A DNA stretch of 64,000 nucleotides from Pelomyxa schiedti. Taxonomy: Eukaryota; Evosea; Pelobiontida; Pelomyxidae. The stretch spans positions 1,189-65,188 of the forward strand of contig JAHLWZ010000508.1 of NCBI GenBank assembly GCA_020536535.1. The letters are read 5' to 3'. Below the pieces are notes generated by a model. That model did no database searches. It worked only from the letters and a program-made list of their open reading frames with translations, and was not told where the DNA came from. Shown here piece after piece: positions 12,144-23,200 of this stretch (positions within the stretch are counted from its first letter, which is position 1; the number at the start of each line of letters is the position of its first letter). The position numbers were made by a program, and so were the translations under genes.

Positions 12144-12644
12144 CGTCAAAATTTTTTTTTTTGTTTCTGGTTTTCTGTGATCTCTCTCCAGAATTCTCAG
12201 TGGGTAAGACCCTTTTCTTCCCAGCCAGGGTGTGGAGGAATTGCACCAGGGTTTTTTTTTCATGCCACCTGAGGTGAGGAGAAAGGTGCATCCCTCTAGT
12301 TCTAATCACTGACACCTAGTGACTGATTAAAGCAAAAGAAGGTACAGGGAGGTGCGCAATTGGGTTTGTGGTGGATGTTTGTTGCACAAAGACCTGTTGA
12401 TGAGGTGTAAGTTTCATTGCTGTGCTGACAAGACCTGTTGTGAGATCCCAGCTCTCAGTGGTGCTATTTTCTTCCTGAGGAAAATTTTTTTCTGTTGGCC
12501 ATTAGTGTGTTATTTTTGTCTGTGGGGCACTATAGAGGCAATTCTGTCAAGAATAAACAAAAATAGGTTGCAAATTTGCAATTAGTGCCGTGATGTTGGT
12601 AACCATGTGTTGTGGGCAGTAGGTATTTTTCAAATTATGTTCCA
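12144..12644. other. Spacer between GNAT copies A and B
   Basis: About 500 bp upstream of GNAT copy A and downstream of copy B. It should hold the copy A promoter. Open frames here are short, low-scoring and rich in Cys/Phe from T-rich sequence; I see no credible gene. Confidence 0.5.
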
Positions 12645-13377
12645 TCAAGAGGAGGCAGAGTCTTTTGGTTTGTGATCAGAAAGAACTGCTGAGAGGTCAT
12701 CAACGAATTCATTGTCCAGCAGTGACATGAAATGTGCGTCAAGATACCTGCCATCCTTGAACACGGCATGTCTCTTGACACCCTCATCCTTGAATCCAAT
12801 CCTCATGCAGCCCCCTTGACTCCGTGTGTTTGCCTCAGTCCACTCCACTTCTACCCTGTGGAGGTTCAGAACCTTGAATGCATATCTGCATGCCAGCCAA
12901 ACTGCCTCCACCCCAAACTTATGTCCCCAGAGTGATTTCTCCCCTATAATAATGCCAAGTGTGGCACTGCGGTTCTGTTGAAAAAAAAAAATAAATGGGA
13001 TTCGGCAATAGGAACAAGAATAACATGGATACCCTCCAATCTACGCAACGCAGACCCACGTTCCCAATGTGACGCCATGAAGTTCCACAGCATATTCTGT
13101 CCTCATAGCTTTGTTCAATTGCGAAACTATAGTCAGAAGCAGCAGGACCGAATGCATTACTGCGGGCTCTGGCCCACTCCTCCTGTTGTGCCATTGACAC
13201 TGGCCCTGATATCATCAGGTGCCTGTGTTAAAATTAACAACTGCTAAGTAAGTATTAAATATGACATCCTAAAAACGCACGCCACCTTGTGACATCTGGG
13301 TCGTTTAACCACTGGAAACAGCGCTGTGCGTCGCTCGCCTCAATACACCTCAGCCTCAGTCTCTGCCCGCTGTACAT
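12645..13377 (-). CDS. GNAT N-acetyltransferase (RimJ/RimL type), copy B
   Basis: Same three-exon plan as copy A. Exon 1 starts at ATG 13377 (MYSGQRLRLRCIEASDAQRC, then WLNDPDVTR). Exon 2 contains SGPVSMAQQEEWARARSNAF and GNVGLRCVDW. Exon 3 has the GNAT core RYAFKVLNLHRVEVEW and the tail FKDEGVKRHAVFKDGRYLDA. The exon 1 DNA matches copy A almost base for base (about 13300-13380 against 12060-12145), while later exons differ more. No internal stops are needed after splicing, so it looks functional. The substrate is unknown. Another paralogue (copy C) lies 1 kb away. Confidence 0.85.
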
Positions 13378-13515
13378 CGTCGACGATTCGCGTGTTGCGA
13401 AAAAAATATCTCTAGGAGGAAGCAGATCTCGTTTGAGCACCTGCCGTTGTAGTGGTGCATCGTGAACAGAGCAATTCGTGTGCGAACACCAGTTGTGGGA
13501 AACAGGTTCTGATCC

Positions 13516-14273
13516 GAATGAAGATACCTTCACCTAATGATGAACGCAGACGTCATGCTCATGAATGGGCATTTGCGCCCGGGATCACAGTTCATTGCGT
13601 TCTATTGTGGGACGATGGGGTGGTGTGGGGCAACAAGTTGCGTGAGGAGACTGGCGGCCACCCCGAATTGGTCGTGACGCTTGGCCGGACGTGGGTTACG
13701 GCCCCATCGTCGGTGTCGATGTTCACGGTACGCCTGAGGAGTGCGGAATGTTCTCAAGGCACAGGGATGGCGAGTTTGTGATGATTATGTAGAGAAGGTT
13801 GCGTGGGTGGCTTGCTTAGTCGACTTGGAAGCCTGTTTCACCAGCCGGGAACTGGTTGTTGTTAGAAGTGTTGGTCTGTCGGTGGCACCATTTGATGCAG
13901 TGTGGTGTGGCGACAGCCTATGCACACTGCACAACATAGATACTGGTAACTAGACCGGTCTGTGCCCGGGAAGTCAATTGTGGCTGTTTTTGGCCCAGAG
14001 CACTTTGGCGTGGTGACTGCTGACCTCCAAACACTTGTACACAGTGTGTACCACGCCGGTGATCTATCAAAAGCCAGTTGCACACATGGAAGCTTCTGGA
14101 ACAAGTTCCAGGCTGAATTATTACTGCAGTCTGGAGTTGGCATTATCCCCATTTCGCTGGGTTCTGCCTATCAAAGAATTGCATTTTGTGATGCCACTGG
14201 CACCACCCTTGCCATTATGTCATTGCAAAGCGACCTCTACTTTACCAAAAGCCCCAAGAACGGTTCTGATTGA
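13516..14273 (+). pseudogene. Decayed family A copy
   Basis: Three successive frames carry pieces of a family A protein in the right order but with frame breaks and stops. The N-terminal piece has LGRTWVTAPSSVSMFTVRL (about 13680), matching GRAWVV..VRVFGVDL of the 62744-63892 gene. A middle piece has CLVDLEACFTSRELVVVRSV and LCTLHNIDTG (about 13815-13950), matching IFVDLEASFNEKSLVVVRVV and LTLHN. A C-terminal piece has GKSIVAVFGPEHFGVVTADL (about 13965), matching AVGPEHFAVM, and ends in FCDATGTTLAIMSLQSDL at about 14250. At least two frameshifts, a stop near 13951 and a large internal deletion are required. It faces GNAT copy C, mirroring the intact pair to its left. Confidence 0.7.
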
Positions 14274-14381
14274 AGTATGTTGTGAATAAATAGTCAGCTA
14301 ATGCAGATGTTTTTCAGGTGCATCAATAAAAAGCAAAGGGGTTTTTACATGTTGGTGCATACGTGTGTATGTGGATCACAT

Positions 14382-15099
14382 TCAAGAAATGAGGGCAGTG
14401 AGGTCACAAGGGAGTTCATCTTCCAGAATTGACATGAGGAGCGCATCAACATATCTCCCTTCTTTAAACGCATAGTGCCTCTTCACAGCCTCATTCTTGA
14501 ATCCACATCTTGCATAGCACCTTGCACCCCTCGTGTTTTCAGCCTCGCAAATAAGTTCTACCCTGTGGAGGTTCAGAACCTTGAATGCATATCTGCACAA
14601 CAGCCACACTGCCTCAGTCCCAATGTTCTTGCCCCAGAGTGATTTCTCACCAATGGTTATGCCAAGGGATGTATTCCGGCTCTGTTGAATTATCAATAGT
14701 AAGTAGACATGTCTGTTATAACCAGCATCGATAATTTGTTTATCACTCGAATTCGAATGATTGAAATGCCAACCTTCCAATCGACATTATAGAGCCCCCC
14801 ATAACCAATAGAAACCCATTCACTGCCGCCACTGTTGTAATCAATTCCAAACACAAAGTCGGTCTGATGCATCACTCCCGATGTTGCCGCCGACGACGTC
14901 CGCCGCCTTACCCACTCCATTGACACCGTTGGGAAGAACATGTACCTTGATTATGGGTTGTTGAATTAGTTGCATTAGCACGTACACAACACACACGAAG
15001 CACAGACCTCGTTACGTCAGGATCGGTTAGCCACTTGTACCACAACTCTGTGTCAGTCTCCTCAATGCTCCTCAGTGTCACTCGAACGCCGACGTCCAT
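14382..15099 (-). CDS. GNAT N-acetyltransferase (RimJ/RimL type), copy C
   Basis: A more divergent third paralogue. Exon 1 starts MDVGVRVTLRSIEETDTELW then KWLTDPDVTR. Exon 2 (about 14940-14770) has VSMEWVRRRTSSAATSGVMH and IGYGGLYNVDW. Exon 3 has LGITIGEKSLWGKNIGTEAV, YAFKVLNLHRVEL and GARCYARCGFKNEAVKRHYA, ending at 14382. Same RimJ/RimL-type GNAT fold and exon structure as copies A and B. It converges on the decayed family A copy. Functional judging by its open exons; substrate unknown. Confidence 0.85.
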
Positions 15100-15284
15100 C
15101 ACGCTTCGCGAATAGAATTCTATTAAGTACTCATAAAACAAGGGTGTGATGGCACTGGAAGGTGGTATCCATGTTGTTGTGGTTATTGCTGGGATTTTTC
15201 AAGAACCACCAGCCACCTGCACTGTGTTGATTTTTGGCACTGTTTGGTTCCACTAATCTTGCAAGGGAGCAGGGAACGGGACAA

Positions 15285-18139
15285 TCAACACAACCAACCC
15301 CCAGCCCTGGCCCTCTCCTGCAGTGTTGCTGCCTTGAATCTGTCCTTGCCAACACCCTCACCAAGATAATAACACCTACTAAGCCTGTTCATTGCCTCAG
15401 TATTACCAGAACCAGCAGCCCTCTGCCACAGTTTCACTGCTTTGTTGATGTCCTGCCCAACACAATCATCACCCCATTCATAGAACACAGCAAGGTTGCA
15501 CATTGCCTGTGCATCACCAGCATCAACAGCCCTCTGGTACAGTGACACTGCCTTGTGATCATCCTTCTTGACACCGCCAATACCCATCTGATAGCAGAGG
15601 CCCAGAGATGTGAAAGAGGAAGCACTCCAGTTAATCTGACCCACAGAGCAAGTGATAGGTTTTTCACGTGATGGGGGCATCTCACTCATTTCAACAAAAA
15701 AATGTGCTGCTGATGAATCTGGCTTGTCTGTGGATGAAGAGCAGAACATGCACCATGATGCCACAAAGTACATGCAAGACCAATGTTTGGATCTAAATGA
15801 TGCTGTTGACACAAGGTCCTTCCATTCAGAAACACCTTTTGTGTCCCTTAACACACTCATGCAATGTTTCCTCATGTCAGTTGCATGGGAGAGGGGGTGA
15901 GAGAAAGTAAGTGAAAGGCACGTTGGAATGTGCTGATGAAGTGAAACATGATCATTGATTACACAATGGACACAATACAGGAACAACAGAGCAGGGAGGT
16001 AATCACACTGATGCGAGTCCCCTGAGTTGTGTAAGATGAAGAATAGAAATGAAAATACACACCAGTGGTAGGGATCACCTCACATTCAAAAAGGGAGAAT
16101 GCGTTGGCAACAAAAGCAAGGGCAGAGTCAATGTCTCCATTTTCCAACTCCAAAAGTGCTTCCATCATCATCTCGTTTCGTGTGTAAATCAGACTCTTCA
16201 AAAAAATGGAGACTGGTGGATGTTGTTGCTGAATTGCTGGGCTCTTTTTCAAAAGCAACAAGGTGGTGTTGAAAGTTTCGGAATCCTGTGAAATGTGCCT
16301 TGTCCAGAGTGCTGTCAAAACCAATTCAGGGAGTGTGGTTCTGTGTTTCTTGTTGATGATGGCTCTGGTGTATTCCACGTCTGTGGCTGTGAATGATGCT
16401 GTCTTGCCTATCAGTGATGCTTGAACTGCTTGTTGATGACGACTGTCAGTCTTCATCTGGCAAAGAGAGAGATAATGCAAAAGCAACAAAGCAGGTGAAA
16501 AGAAGGGTTCAACATCAAGTGCTTTGTTGAGGGTGTCAACACAGTCTTCTGTGGAGGAACCACAAAGAATCTGACATGTTGCTTTGCTTGCCAGTGTTCC
16601 TGCATTGGGTGGGAATTGTGCGTCAGTGAAAAAAGGTGATTCCATTGCAACCTGCATCATTTGTCAGAGGCACAACACAAGAATAAAATGAGAGGAGTTC
16701 AGAAGGGCTTGGTGATTCAATGTTCAGTAGAACCTCAAAGGCACGCAAGAGAGGCATTCTGTTCTCTTGGTCATACTGAAGCAATGAACGAACGAGGTCA
16801 CAGAACTCTTTTGGGAACTGTGGCGGTTTCATTGGGAACAGGTCCTCACTCTCAAATGTGAACGTGACCTTTCCACTTGGGCCATAACCACCAGGGTATC
16901 CTGGAAGTGGGTGCTTTCCACACATGGCAAGTTCAAACAGGATGCACCCAAGTTCAAATGATGGTTGCTGTGCAGATAATGAGGGCATGTGACCAACACA
17001 GTGGAGAGAAAGTTTCACTTGATTAAATAGAAAATACCTTTTCACAACACAACGTTGAAGAGTGATCAGGGTTCTGCCTGTATCGCGCAATTCCATTGAT
17101 TATCTCAGGTGCTCTGTGACTTGTATTTCCTGTCACAGAAATGAGAGCCATTGTTTCTGTCTCAAATGGCCTTCTTGTTGTGCTGATTCTTGGAAACCTT
17201 GTGGCACATCCAAAGTCAATCAGAATCGCTTGTTCTTTGTTCTGTTGATTAGATTGTGTTTCAGTGAGTAATTAGAGGATGGATGGAGGGGGAACAACAA
17301 ACTACCGAAGAGACAACAATGTTGTCCAGTTTGATGTCAAAGTGAATTATTTGATTCACAAAAAGATGCACAAGAGCAGCACAGATATCCCTTGAATACT
17401 TGTGAACAATGGGCCACGGTGTTGTGTGGGGGCCAAGTTTGGGAGATATGGTGTTGATGTGCCTTGACAATTTTTCCAATGTCTCAGAGTGGTGCTCAAG
17501 GACAACCCACACACACGCATGCATCCTCTTATTTGCTGTGTCAAACGCCAGTTCCTTTGCCACAGGTGGGAGGTGGTTGTAATACTCTTGTGGGATTCGG
17601 TCTGTAAAGTGACAGAAATACCGGTTGATGTTTGGGTGTGGAGCCAATGTGGAAGACACAATGTATTCATTCTGTGATATCAGTGAGAGAAGAGTACTAA
17701 AACCACAGGGGCACAATACCTCAAAGGCATTCTGAACACTTGTTGTTGTGACACCATAATTGAAGGGAGCTTTTAGGACATAAGACTGGTCCCTGAATAA
17801 CGCGGGGTGGCCCTCCCCAATGCACTTCACCTCATAAACAATCCCTGTGGTGTGCAGTAAACAAAAAGACAACTACAACAGCGTCGCTTCTTCGGCGTGT
17901 TTTTTTGGGGCTGTGCTGGATGGAGTGATATGTCAGTGACACACACCATTGCAACCGTGTGAGATGCATCTCACGAGCCTGAAGTTCGTGGCCACCACGA
18001 TGCTCCCCGTTGAGTTCTGCACGTCGTTGATTGTGGTGGACGCACCCAGCCTCGTGAAGAACGCGTCGCGGTCACGGATGGATCTCTGAAACTCACCGTA
18101 ACCAACGACACTCGGCGCAGTGCTTTGACTGTTGCCCAT
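15285..18139 (-). CDS. Protein kinase with C-terminal Sel1-like repeats, probably N-myristoylated
   Basis: The spliced protein begins MGNSQSTAPS, a good N-myristoylation signal (Gly2, Ser6), so it probably sits on membranes. The kinase domain follows: YVLKAPFN with the ATP-binding Lys (about 17785), HFDIKLDN as the catalytic loop with Asp and Asn kept but HRD changed to HFD (about 17340), LIDFGCATRF as the DFG segment (about 17215) and HRAPEII as APE (about 17110). A predicted helical section follows (16640-16050). The last exon has Sel1-type repeats: LGLCYQMGIGGVKKDDHKAV, LAVFYEWGDDCVGQDINKAV and LSRCYYLGEGVGKDRFKAAT, each about 36 residues. The catalytic residues suggest an active Ser/Thr kinase. 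Sel1 repeats usually bind partner proteins. Stop at 15285. Confidence 0.8.
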
Positions 18140-18352
18140 TTTCTTCGTGGGTGTTCCGCGTGAGAGCTGCCACTACTAGGAGTAGAGATGGGTGCACCTT
18201 CGCACAAAAAATTCTTCTTGGTGGGGAATTGGGGATGGAAAAGCTCCGTTTGACACAAGGATGATGAGGTAATGGCACTGGTGAGTAGAGGCTGTGTTCT
18301 GTGGAATACCCTAGTGAAATTGGACACAATTGGCCAATGGTGTTGCTGTGGT

Positions 18353-20081
18353 TTACTGCTGTACTTTTCGGTGGTTTTTCATAAGTTCATTGGCAAGTTC
18401 ATCACGGAATAGAGGCTTAACAACAAAGGATATAAACGCGGTCTGGCTCTGTGAACATAAGGGAACTGCAAGTGGCCCACCAACATAGATACCTTGGGGA
18501 TATTTGGAGCATCTCGGTAAAGGGTGACTTGGGAAGGTTCCTTCAACTTTTCCTCTTGGTCACCTTGCCGGTAGTATTCCTCTGTTATGAGTTGTGTCCA
18601 TCTTTCACTTGTGGGCCTGTGTGATGATGAGAGAGTTGTTCATTACACACGCTCGGTAGATACCTGGATCGAATCGGGTTACTGATATCGGCTAGTTTGA
18701 TTAAAATAGATAGTACCAATATGAGGTCCTCCTGCAGCAACATTGAGTTAAAGGAAACAGCGTGGAAATGGACGCACTTCCTTATTAGATACCTGGATGA
18801 CTGTAGTCATGTATAATCCCCGCTGTTATTAAGCACATCTTGCAGTCCATCACTGGCTATCAGTTGGACAATTTTATCTAATGCTTGCTTATCTTTTTCG
18901 GAGAGTACTTTTGTTTTTTTGTTAGTTTCAAGGCAACACAGAGAGTAATTACTAGATTTTTTTCTGAATAGCAATATACCAAAATTTGGGAACAACGAGA
19001 GGTATCCAGATTTGGGAGCAGATATAATCAAGCATGTCTAGTAAGGAGCATAGCAAAGCCTAGTAGTTGTCGCCGTTAAACGGATTGGAAGTCATGTAAT
19101 ACGTACCACTAGGTGTTGATATCATATTCTTGAAGAGGAAAGATATTGCCTCGAGTTTCGTAGTAACAAAAACCGCTCCTAAAAATTCGTCGCCATCATA
19201 AATAGGACTGAGTGCTTGCACCATCATTTCTGAGGCGTTGGGTTATTCTGAAAGTTTATTGGATACATATTACAGTTAAAACCACACCATAGGCAGGGTA
19301 ATAAGACCAATATGTAAGCCGTTCAGGATTAACGTCGGGTGTAACTTTTTTCAGGAACGTTCTGGATAAGAAGAGGTTCCAACACATTCTAGCATTGTGA
19401 CCTTGTAGAACACCCATTCTGGCCAAGGTACAATGTACGTTCTACGAGGATGTTAAGTTTGTAAAAAAGACAATTTGAACTACCCAAAAAGCTCCGAGTT
19501 AACGAAAGCCCACATTCGAGTTGTGTTTTCGTTTTAAGAAGCTATCTGCAAGTGAAGGAATGTACGATGATGCCGCTAATAAATGCGGTATGTTGCAGTA
19601 GCAATCGCAGGTAAGGCCAGACCCCATTCCAGTAACAGCATCCCTCACCATAAGTTTGTATATTCCACAACCTCCAGTATGGATTGCACCTACAAGGTGC
19701 CGAGAGATTGACCGCACTAGGGGGATTAAAAACCTCAAACCTAATGTATGTCTTTGTAAATAAGAAAACCCGGTTAAGGGTGGGAGTTCAAAAAATAGTA
19801 AAGTATTTAACCTCAATGCTCCTATTTGGGTGTGTATCCCATCCCGCACCAGATAAATAATGAGGCGGCGGGCACACAGTGACATGTTCATACATGTATG
19901 ACATCTGGTACTCCTCGTCAAAGTCGTTGTACCAATACTGCCATTCCGCAGCAAGTGCCTCTAACATCTTGAAAAAACCAAAAGATTCAGCATCGACGCT
20001 AAGTTGCAACATCCCCTCCCGAGTGCACACTCCCCACCCATAATTTCCTCGCCCTGCGTCTCGCCCGAGGGCCAATGGCAT
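18353..20081 (-). pseudogene. dCache sensor plus cyclic-nucleotide phosphodiesterase, probably degenerate
   Basis: Exons on the minus strand read like a dCache extracellular sensor: MLQLSVDAESFGFFKMLEAL with a following YWYNDFDEEYQMSYMY (about 20015-19880), LTYWSYYPAYG (about 19310), then VQALSPIYDGDEFLGAVFVT (about 19220). Downstream are PDEase_I pieces: CLITAGIIHDYSHP (about 18830-18795) with the HD metal pair, LSILIKLADISNPIR (about 18705-18660) with the second metal Asp, and SERWTQLITEEYYRQGDQEE (about 18610), ending in SFVVKPLFRDELANELM and stop at 18353. About 80 residues expected between the two metal-binding blocks are missing, as are the upstream HNxxHA motif and both membrane helices. 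The N-terminus also lacks a good start; homologous reading may extend to an acceptor near 20188. This is either a decayed gene or one with exons I could not find. Confidence 0.5.
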
Positions 20082-20278
20082 CTCACGGCTGATGAGTAGT
20101 CAGGCCTGCCGGCGCATTGAGACCCACTTGACACTGCGGCGCCTGTTGGAACGCCAGGTTGATCTTTCGGCTGGCGACCAAGCACTAACTAAAAAAGTAA
20201 GAAAAAAAAGATTTCGATCGTAAACCCCCGAAGAATTGGGTGGGATGGTTTGTTGTCACAACGAGAATCACACGAAGA

Positions 20279-23200
20279 TCACGATGAGGACGAAGACGAC
20301 ATCTCTACAGTAGGCACGTTGGCGGTGTACGACGTCCACTCGTAGTTCCATCTGCGGCGTATGCACCCTTCCACAAGTAGGTCCCTCACAAAGGGGCCAG
20401 AGCCCCACAGGGGCAGGCACACCCTGGCCAGGCACGAGCGCGGGTGCGAGGCCCAGCGCTCGTGCGCCGCCGCCACGGCGTCCCACACCCACTCCATCTT
20501 GTTGCCAAAGGCGCCCGCCCCAACCGCCACCAGGAAAAGCTGCGTGCGCCGGTTCAGAATCGCGGAGGCGTACGCCCCGTCGAACGCCGCTTGGAGAATC
20601 AACCGGCACTGCCACATCCAATGTCAGTTTTTTTTTTGGGTATTGTGGGAATTTGCGCGCGCGTGCAATGGGGGCGTAAGGTTGTGGGATTTTGTTGTTT
20701 TTTTATGAGAGGGGAAAAGAAACCTTGTTCTCAATATTAGGAGACGCGGCATTTCCTTGGCCGGTAGGACCTTGTGCAATGTTTACGGCGGCACAGAAGA
20801 CCTGTGCGGGGGGGTGAGAGCCGTCGGAATAGAGTTATGGGAATAGAATTCAGACCTGGTCCACGTGCTGAGCTGGGTCGCTAAGGGGATAGTCATAGCC
20901 AACAGAGGACGAGTACACGACTTGTACATCTTTGTGCGAGGCCACTTGTACTTTTCCGAGAATCGCGAGGTACTCGGGGCTGTCCTTTGGAGGCAATGCA
21001 ACATTCGGAACTGTGCTTGGTATTATTACATAGCCATTCTTGACTGGCAGCTGCGAGGCTATATCGGGGTGGCAAAGTAAGTTGATCTGATGGGTATCTG
21101 TCTGTGCCCAATCCGCCTGTGGAGTGGTAGGAGAAGCAAATGCTGCATAAACTCTCGCTATGGCAGCTATTGTAAAGTGAGGAATAGAGAATGGAATATG
21201 GTTACGAGAACCTGCTGCAGCACTTATAGAAGCTGCAGGGCCTTGCGTTTTGTCAAATATGTAGTCCTCTTGAGTAGTAGATGTTAGAAAAGGATTGAAA
21301 TTGTAACAGTACCAGTGAAATTTTCAGTAGTGGGAGACGACTCCTCGGAGATAGCTGAACTTCTTTAGCAACATCCAATAAAACTTTGAAGAAACCTTCT
21401 AGAACATTAAAATTGGAGGCCACTTGAAAAACTGCGTTCTTATTTGCTGGATTTGCTTGAAGTGCAGCAATATCAACTTGCGGAACAGATTCCTGTACAT
21501 ATGTTATGATTTTGATGAACTGTAAAAATTGTTCACACCGCATCGGTCCTTGTAATAATTGAGAAAACCGGAGCAGTCTTGCCCGTTGGTGGGGAAGGTG
21601 CTGGCCAGCCTCCAAGTTTGTCAACAAGCTTGGAGAGGTATTCAACTTCTAGCTTCCCACAATCAAAGCTAACTGGGGTTTTTGGGTTTGTGATTGTGTC
21701 CCATGTTGTGATTCCACTCGCAGCAGCAGCTTGAACACCACTGACGCGTAATGGAGACCCAGTAACCTTGCGTTGAAGAACGATATTGCCATCGTCTTTA
21801 AGGACGAAAGGACAGGCTTCTTTGGGTGTTGCTGGGGATAGACAAGGCCGAAAACTGGTCTCTCCACATCCCGTAACAAATGAGAACCAAGCTTCAGCTG
21901 GTACAGTAGGGACAAGGGACTTTGTCGAAGGGGCTGTGGTTGGAGTTGAAACACTTGGAGGAGAAGGAGATGGAGGCTTTACAGGAGCTGCCATATTTGT
22001 GTTGATTATGGGAGGTCCGCTTCTTCTGACAATATATTTGGGTTGGCTCACAGGTGCAGCGGGTGGGGAAGTTGGCTTTGGTGTTGGTGTTGGTGTTGGT
22101 GTTGGTGTTGGTGTTGGTGTTGGTGTTGGTGTTTGTGTTTGTGTTTGTGATGGTGTTGGCGTTGCGTTTGGGATTGCAACTACAGCTGGAGCTGGAGTCG
22201 GTACTAAAACCGCTGGAGTGGGTGTTGCTGGTAAAGATTGGGGCAGTGTGGGAATGTCAGCAGTATTTGTTGTTGAGATTGCATTAGTTTCAGTTCCTTC
22301 TTTTTTTGTGTGGTGGTGATGGTGGTGGTGTTTCTTCTCTTTTTTTGGTTCAGTGTCTGTATTTGGGGGAGTTGGTGTCAAAGTGGCAGTTGCGGTGGGA
22401 ATTGGCGTTGGAACGGATGACGGAGTAGGGGTCACAGTAGGTACTTCATCTATGGGTGCTGAACGGTTTAACTTGCTTGACTTGTGCCCCTTGGATTTAG
22501 AGGGTACAACATCTGAAGTTCCTTCTACTGCAGATGAAGAGAGTCGGTCCAGTTCCTCCCAACTGGTGGGAAGAGGCGGGGGTGGCATAGTTGGAGTTTG
22601 TGACTCCCAACCAGTGGGTGCAGAAGGTGCTGGCGGATAGAAGGGTGGAGGCAGTGGTAAGTTTGGCTGGGATGAAGGATATGAAGTTGCATCGAAGTGG
22701 AGAACGGGTGGTGCTGGTGTGTGATAGAGGACAGGTGGGAACTGATTTGTTGGCGTTGTGGTTGATTTTTGCTTTGAGGTGGGTGGAACAAAGGAGACGG
22801 GTGCACTGCTGCGGTAAGGTTTACCGGTTACTCTTCTCACATTAATAGTAAATGGAGTGTCATAGACAGCATCCGGAGTTACGCTCCAGTTGACTCCGGA
22901 ACTATCGAAATAAACCTGTTTGTCACCTTCATCCACCATTCCCCTGGTAAACAGCCTCTTTACCCTTACAGGGGGTTGGGGTACAGTGACAGTTACAGAG
23001 CGTTCGGCTGGGATGAAGTGAATATTTGTAGGCTGCTCATTGAAAGAGTTTTTGCCCAAGTCATAGTAGACAGTCTTGCGTACACTTTTCGTTTTTGGTG
23101 GCCTTGTCTCTTCAACCTCGACTTCAACAAGGTCATCATCAACTTCTTTGATTTTGGATGCCCGCGGTACTTTTGGGAGAGTTTTCTTCACTGAAGTGTA

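Noticed and set aside
20188-20278. Joining the dCache exons to the repeat/macrodomain-like gene as one protein
   Set aside because: A Ser-run stop near 20279 ends the upstream gene, and no splice donor was found that would bridge to the acceptor-like site at 20188.
22077-22152. CRISPR-like or telomere-like repeat
   Set aside because: Units are contiguous hexamers without spacers and lie in frame inside a coding exon.
21786-22319. Plus-strand Gly/Val-rich open frame
   Set aside because: It is antisense of the Thr-Pro linker in the repeat/macrodomain-like protein, open only because of the GGTGTT repeat.
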